DNA from: Hyphomicrobiales bacterium | GTDB taxonomy: Bacteria; Pseudomonadota; Alphaproteobacteria; Rhizobiales; Devosiaceae | Assembly: GCA_027082895.1 (NCBI GenBank) | Contig: JALWTJ010000074.1 | Span: 1-8,707 of the forward strand | Direction of reading: 5' to 3' | Length of the DNA: 8,707 nucleotides | Shown: positions 5,655 to 8,707 of the stretch, piece after piece | Layout of the letters: each line of letters opens with the position of its first letter | Numbering within the stretch: the first letter of the stretch is position 1 | The notes under the pieces: generated by a model | Database searches by the model: none | Told to the model about the DNA's origin: nothing | Seen by the model: the letters and a program-made list of their open reading frames with translations, nothing else | Position numbers and translations under genes: made by a program

Positions 5655-7253
5655 TCAGGGTTTTTTACGCGCAAGGGCATGCAGGCCGATCAGGGCTGCG
5701 GCCCCAAGGAGCAGGGCAAAAAACACCCGGTTCCGGAAGCGGGAAAAGATGGTGCCCGGCAGTCTTTCGGGCATGGAAAAATCCATGACACCGGTTTCGC
5801 CGGGCTCCATGGCAGCCACGATCCGGCCCAGCGGATCAATGAGGGCGCTCTTGCCCGAATTGGCGGCCCGCACCATGGGCAGGCCCTGTTCCACCGCCCG
5901 CAGGCGCGCATGCTGAAAATGCTGGGCGGGACCAATGGAGCCGTCAAACCAGGCGTCGTTGGTCAGGTTCAGAATAAAGGCGGCACGGCTCGCACCCTCC
6001 CCCAGATCCCCTGAAAAAACCGCCTCGTAACAGATCAGGGGGACAAAGGGCGGCGTTGTGGGCCCTTGCAGAAAACGGGGGGTTTCCCCGTGGGACCACC
6101 CCTTGTTGGCAGCCACGAAACGGGTCAGCCCGAAGCGGGACAAAACCTGTTCATAGGGCAGGTATTCCCCGATGGGCACCAGATGGGTCTTGTCGTAACT
6201 GGCCGTCTGTTCGCCCTCGGAGTTTATCATGAGCAGGGAATTGAACTCGCGGGCCTGGTCCCCTTCTCCCTGTTCACGGCGGGGCGCCCCGGTCAGAAGA
6301 ACGGTTCCGGGCGGCAGCATGTCGGCGATGCGGACCAGGGCTTCAGGAAAATCCGCAAGGAAAAACGGCAGGGCGGCCTCGGGCCAGATCAGGTGGGTGA
6401 TACCAATCAGGCCGGTATCATCGGGACCGCTCAGCGATGCGGACAGGTCGATCAGACGCGACAGGACCTTTTGCGGACTGCCGGGTTGCCACTTTTCGAT
6501 CTGGGAAACGGAAGGCTGCACCAGCCGCAGACGCATGTCGGGGCGCAAACCCACTTCCGTGGTGCGCAGGCGATACTGGCCAAAGACCAGCTGGGCCGCC
6601 AGCATGCTGGTGAGAACGAACAGGGGAACCAGGCGGGCGGCAAGGCCGCGCTGGTCCACCGGCCAGACCAGGGCAGGAAGAAAGGCCATCAGGAGGGCCA
6701 GAAACGTCAACCCGTAAACGCCGGTCACGGATGCCAGCTGCATCATGGTATCGGTGCCGGTCAGGGCGTAGCCGGGCAGATCGAAGGGAAAGCCGGAAAA
6801 CAGGTTGCCGCGGGCAAATTCGGCCAGGGAAACGGCGAGGGCCAGCACGACGATACGGACATGGGACGGGGTCCAGAACAGGTGGGCCAGGGCACTGGCA
6901 AGCCCCCAGAACAGGGCCATTGCTGCCGCAAGGGCCAATACCGCCAGGGGCATCAGGGCCAGTGTTGCACCGCCATCAACGAAAAACGCCGCCCCGATCC
7001 AGTGCAGAGACACGAGAAAATATCCAAGACCAAAGAAGAACCCGATGGCAAAGGGGGGACCAAGCAGGCGCCCCAGTCCATTTTTTCTTTCCGCACCATC
7101 CAGACACCAGACCCACAGGGGCATGGCAAGGAACAGGGCGGGCAGGACGAAAAAGGGGGGCATGGACAGGCCCGCCAGCGCCCCGGCGGCGACCATCAGT
7201 GCTCCACGACGCCAGCCAAAGGCAAGCAGGCAGGTCTGTGCAATCCAGTTCAT
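5655..7253 (-). CDS. lnt: Apolipoprotein N-acyltransferase
   Basis: Lnt is an inner-membrane enzyme that transfers a third acyl chain from phospholipid to the N-terminal cysteine of diacylated lipoproteins, the last step of lipoprotein maturation in Gram-negative bacteria. It has 532 residues, near the usual length. The N-terminal third is very hydrophobic, with about six membrane segments (between roughly 18 and 224), beginning with the family-typical GWRR...ALAGLSMPPF. A nitrilase-like domain facing the periplasm follows from about 240 to 495. The expected Glu-Lys-Cys triad is visible: E292 in WPEAALPFF, K355 in YDKTHLVPIGEYLP and C408 in PLICYE, plus NLTNDAWF at 429-436. A final membrane helix spans about 509-526 and ends in RKKP. 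The start is ATG at 7253, the first start in this frame, although no good Shine-Dalgarno sequence precedes it. It lies between corC and metK with gaps of 133 and 165 bases. Confidence 0.97.
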   Translation of the reverse strand: MNWIAQTCLLAFGWRRGALMVAAGALAGLSMPPFFVLPALFLAMPLWVWCLDGAERKNGLGRLLGPPFAIGFFFGLGYFLVSLHWIGAAFFVDGGATLALMPLAVLALAAAMALFWGLASALAHLFWTPSHVRIVVLALAVSLAEFARGNLFSGFPFDLPGYALTGTDTMMQLASVTGVYGLTFLALLMAFLPALVWPVDQRGLAARLVPLFVLTSMLAAQLVFGQYRLRTTEVGLRPDMRLRLVQPSVSQIEKWQPGSPQKVLSRLIDLSASLSGPDDTGLIGITHLIWPEAALPFFLADFPEALVRIADMLPPGTVLLTGAPRREQGEGDQAREFNSLLMINSEGEQTASYDKTHLVPIGEYLPYEQVLSRFGLTRFVAANKGWSHGETPRFLQGPTTPPFVPLICYEAVFSGDLGEGASRAAFILNLTNDAWFDGSIGPAQHFQHARLRAVEQGLPMVRAANSGKSALIDPLGRIVAAMEPGETGVMDFSMPERLPGTIFSRFRNRVFFALLLGAAALIGLHALARKKP

Positions 7254-7345
7254 GGGGTCCGGGCCCGATCTTGTGCATCTCAGGGGATGCGTTGAAGCGA
7301 ATCAGCGCACCAGTCTAACCCGAATCGGAAGCACCCACGAGAACG

Positions 7346-7370
7346 GGCCGGTCCTTTTGGCAGACCGGCC
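7346..7370. repeat. Perfect 8-bp inverted repeat in the corC-lnt gap
   Basis: GGCCGGTC (7346-7353) and GACCGGCC (7363-7370) flank a nine-base loop. On the minus strand it begins 16 bases after the corC stop, where a terminator would be expected, but CGTTCTCG follows instead of a U-tract. It could be a weak terminator, an mRNA 3'-end stabiliser or a processing site. The rest of the 133-base gap shows no convincing promoter. Confidence 0.45.
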
Positions 7371-7386
7371 AGCAATCCCTTTGCGT

Positions 7387-8445
7387 CTATTCCCCGGACG
7401 GCGCCTTTTCCTGACGCAAAGCCTTGCGAGCATGGGGGGGGCGTTTCCCGGGACGACGTGTTATGCGCACCTTGCGCACCCGGCGGGGATCGGCCTGAAG
7501 AATTTCAAACTCGAAACCCTTTATGTCGGTAATCACTTCGGCCTGCACGGGAATCCGGTCCACGAGGGCGAACAGCAGCCCCCCCAGGGTGTCCACTTCT
7601 TCCTCCAGTTCGCCCGGATCGAAATCGGTGCCGATCACTTCGCGCAATTCCTCAAGGGAAGCGCGGGCATCGGCGCAAAAGATGTTCGGTGCTTCCTGGG
7701 TGACGAGGGCGGATTCCACGTCGTCATGCTCATCCTCGATGTCGCCGACAAGGGCTTCCAGCAGGTCTTCCAACGTCGCCAGACCGTCGGTTCCCCCATA
7801 TTCATCGACCACGATGGCCATGTGCAGGTGGGTTGCCTGCATGGATTGCAAAAGATCGGCCACCGGCATGGAGGGAGGAACGAACAGGACCTTGCGGATG
7901 CAATCAAGGGACTTTACGGGAGTCTTGAGGGCCGGATTGAGCATCTTTATCGGGGAACCGTTGGGCTTTTCCACCGGTGCCGAAAGATGCTGCAAGGCAT
8001 CCTTTATGTGAATCATGCCCACGATATTATCCAGGGACTCGGCATAGACGGGCAAGCGTGAATGGCCCGAATCACGCAGGATCTGGACCAGCCGGCCCAG
8101 GGTTTCCTCCTCGTCTACCGCCTCGATATCCACCCGGGGCACCATGACATCGTCAACCCGGGTGGCGGACAGCTTGAGCACATTGGCCAGCATGGTGCGT
8201 TCGGAGCCGGAAAGCGAGGGGTCGCCATTTTCTTCATCCTGCAGGGCAGAACGCAAATCCTCGCGAAACGAGGGATGGGCGGGAACAAGCAAATTCTTGA
8301 GGCGCTGCCAGAGGCCAGATGCGTTTGTTTCACGCCCATGGGGCGGCGGGTCCATGCGGATGCCAGGTCTCGGAGAAAAAGGTTCGTCACCCTCCGGGTG
8401 ATGCGGCCGGGGCGCCGCGGCGATAGACTGATCGGATTCGTTCAT
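7387..8445 (-). CDS. corC: CorC/HlyC-type CBS-domain protein
   Basis: A 352-residue soluble protein of the CorC family. After a proline- and charge-rich, probably disordered N-terminus (about 1-45), it has SLSGSERTMLANVLKLSATR and the family hallmark DVMVPRVDI (99-107). Two CBS domains follow at about 100-155 (SRLPVYAESLDNIVGMIHIKD) and 180-235 (FVPPSMPVADLL, then VVDEYGGTDGLATLEDLLE), which typically bind adenosine nucleotides. The C-terminal CorC/HlyC domain (about 250-330) includes DTLGGLLFALVDRIP. It lacks the membrane DUF21 module of the larger hemolysin-like relatives. CorC was named for cobalt and magnesium efflux in enteric bacteria; the hemolysin label for this family is weakly supported and the role here is not proven. 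The start ATG at 8445 is the first in frame but has no clear ribosome site. An out-of-frame ATG-ACA-TGA lies just upstream and overlaps it. Confidence 0.92.
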   Translation of the reverse strand: MNESDQSIAAAPRPHHPEGDEPFSPRPGIRMDPPPHGRETNASGLWQRLKNLLVPAHPSFREDLRSALQDEENGDPSLSGSERTMLANVLKLSATRVDDVMVPRVDIEAVDEEETLGRLVQILRDSGHSRLPVYAESLDNIVGMIHIKDALQHLSAPVEKPNGSPIKMLNPALKTPVKSLDCIRKVLFVPPSMPVADLLQSMQATHLHMAIVVDEYGGTDGLATLEDLLEALVGDIEDEHDDVESALVTQEAPNIFCADARASLEELREVIGTDFDPGELEEEVDTLGGLLFALVDRIPVQAEVITDIKGFEFEILQADPRRVRKVRITRRPGKRPPHARKALRQEKAPSGE

Positions 8446-8489
8446 GTCATGGGGTGGCCGTTTCCGGGCACCCTGCTCCAGTTCTGTTG

Positions 8490-8506
8490 ACGGGCATCAG
8501 GCCCGT
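8490..8506. repeat. Small perfect hairpin in the ybeY-corC gap (corC-proximal)
   Basis: ACGGGC (8490-8495) and GCCCGT (8501-8506) pair perfectly across a five-base loop. No U-tract follows on the minus strand. It lies 45 bases upstream of the corC ATG and could shape the corC leader. Confidence 0.35.
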
Positions 8507-8520
8507 TTCCATCATGTGTA

Positions 8521-8539
8521 CAGGCAGAACGTCTGCCCG
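8521..8539. repeat. Small hairpin after ybeY
   Basis: CAGGCAGA (8521-8528) and TCTGCCCG (8532-8539) pair across a three-base loop, eight pairs with one wobble. It begins nine bases after the ybeY stop on the minus strand. There is no U-tract, so it is not a standard intrinsic terminator. Confidence 0.4.
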
Positions 8540-8547
8540 CGGTTGGC

Positions 8548-8707
8548 TCAGGCATATGGGTCACCGATCCCCATCCGGGCCAGGATGGCGGTTTCCAATG
8601 CCTCCATGGTCGCCGCCTGTGTGTCACTTTCGTGATCATATCCCAAAATATGCAAAAATCCGTGAACCACAAGGTGCGCCATGTGGTGGGACAGGGGAAT
8701 TTCCAGG
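8548..8707 (-). CDS. ybeY: Endoribonuclease/rRNA maturation factor YbeY, C-terminal part (cut by window edge)
   Basis: The last 53 residues of YbeY, running off the right edge; the reading frame begins at 8706. It contains the diagnostic zinc-binding signature HLVVHGFLHILGYDHE, with three metal-ligand histidines in the H-x3-H-x5-H arrangement. A short helical tail (TMEALETAILARMGIGDPYA) ends in TGA at 8550-8548. YbeY is a small metal-dependent protein involved in 16S rRNA 3'-end maturation and ribosome quality control. The downstream neighbours corC and lnt are its usual partners in Proteobacteria (ybeY-ybeX-lnt in E. coli), and phoH would be expected just outside the window. A 102-base gap with two hairpins separates it from corC. 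Confidence 0.95.
   Translation of the reverse strand, partial: LEIPLSHHMAHLVVHGFLHILGYDHESDTQAATMEALETAILARMGIGDPYA

Noticed and set aside
6066..7295. A 409-codon open frame on the plus strand across lnt
   Set aside because: It is antisense to a clear lnt gene with intact catalytic residues. The translation is rich in Gly, Gln and Lys with no recognisable domain, as expected of a shadow frame in GC-rich DNA.
6805..8061. A 418-codon open frame on the plus strand across lnt and corC
   Set aside because: It spans two real genes and their gap on the opposite strand, and nothing in it resembles a protein family.
8442..8672. A 76-codon minus-strand frame ending at the corC start with an ATGA overlap
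   Set aside because: It is the wrong frame over ybeY, whose H-x3-H-x5-H motif is in a different frame ending at 8548. The neat overlap with corC is chance.

Overview
This window is a slice of a bacterial housekeeping region, read entirely from the minus strand. In transcription order (from right to left here) it carries ybeY (3' end only), a corC-type CBS protein, lnt, metK, trmB, rimP, nusA, a fused YlxR/L7Ae RNA-binding protein, and infB (5' end only). The order, the fusion of YlxR to an L7Ae-type domain, the lysine/arginine-rich IF-2 N-terminus and the moderately high GC content all point to an alphaproteobacterium. I do not see enough to name a genus. There is no sign of mobile elements, CRISPR, rRNA or tRNA, and no tRNA-fMet gene precedes rimP as it does in E. 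coli.

Right part (about 5655-8707): ybeY, corC and lnt form a loosely spaced set with gaps of 102 and 133 bases. YbeY is an rRNA-maturation metalloprotein, CorC is a cytosolic or peripheral CBS protein, and Lnt finishes lipoprotein acylation in the inner membrane. The gaps hold perfect inverted repeats without U-tracts. Middle part (about 3400-5654): metK makes S-adenosylmethionine, and the next gene, trmB, uses it to methylate tRNA guanosine. metK has a credible promoter of its own, with an AT-rich 20-base palindrome just upstream. The helix-turn-helix regulator gene often found between lnt and metK in this class is absent. A 21-codon mini-ORF with a strong Shine-Dalgarno sequence sits in the metK-trmB gap and overlaps the trmB start by four bases.

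Left part (1 to about 3355): rimP-nusA-ylxR/L7Ae-infB is the classical transcription/translation operon (30S maturation, elongation/termination control, RNA binding, translation initiation). The genes are tightly packed: rimP and nusA overlap by one base, ylxR follows nusA by 24 bases, and infB overlaps ylxR by four. A candidate promoter followed at once by a canonical hairpin plus T6 tract lies before rimP, so the operon is probably controlled by early termination or attenuation.

The protein-coding content is ordinary. The points worth a second look are regulatory: the rimP leader, the mini-ORF before trmB, and the palindrome before metK. I found no convincing new biological system.
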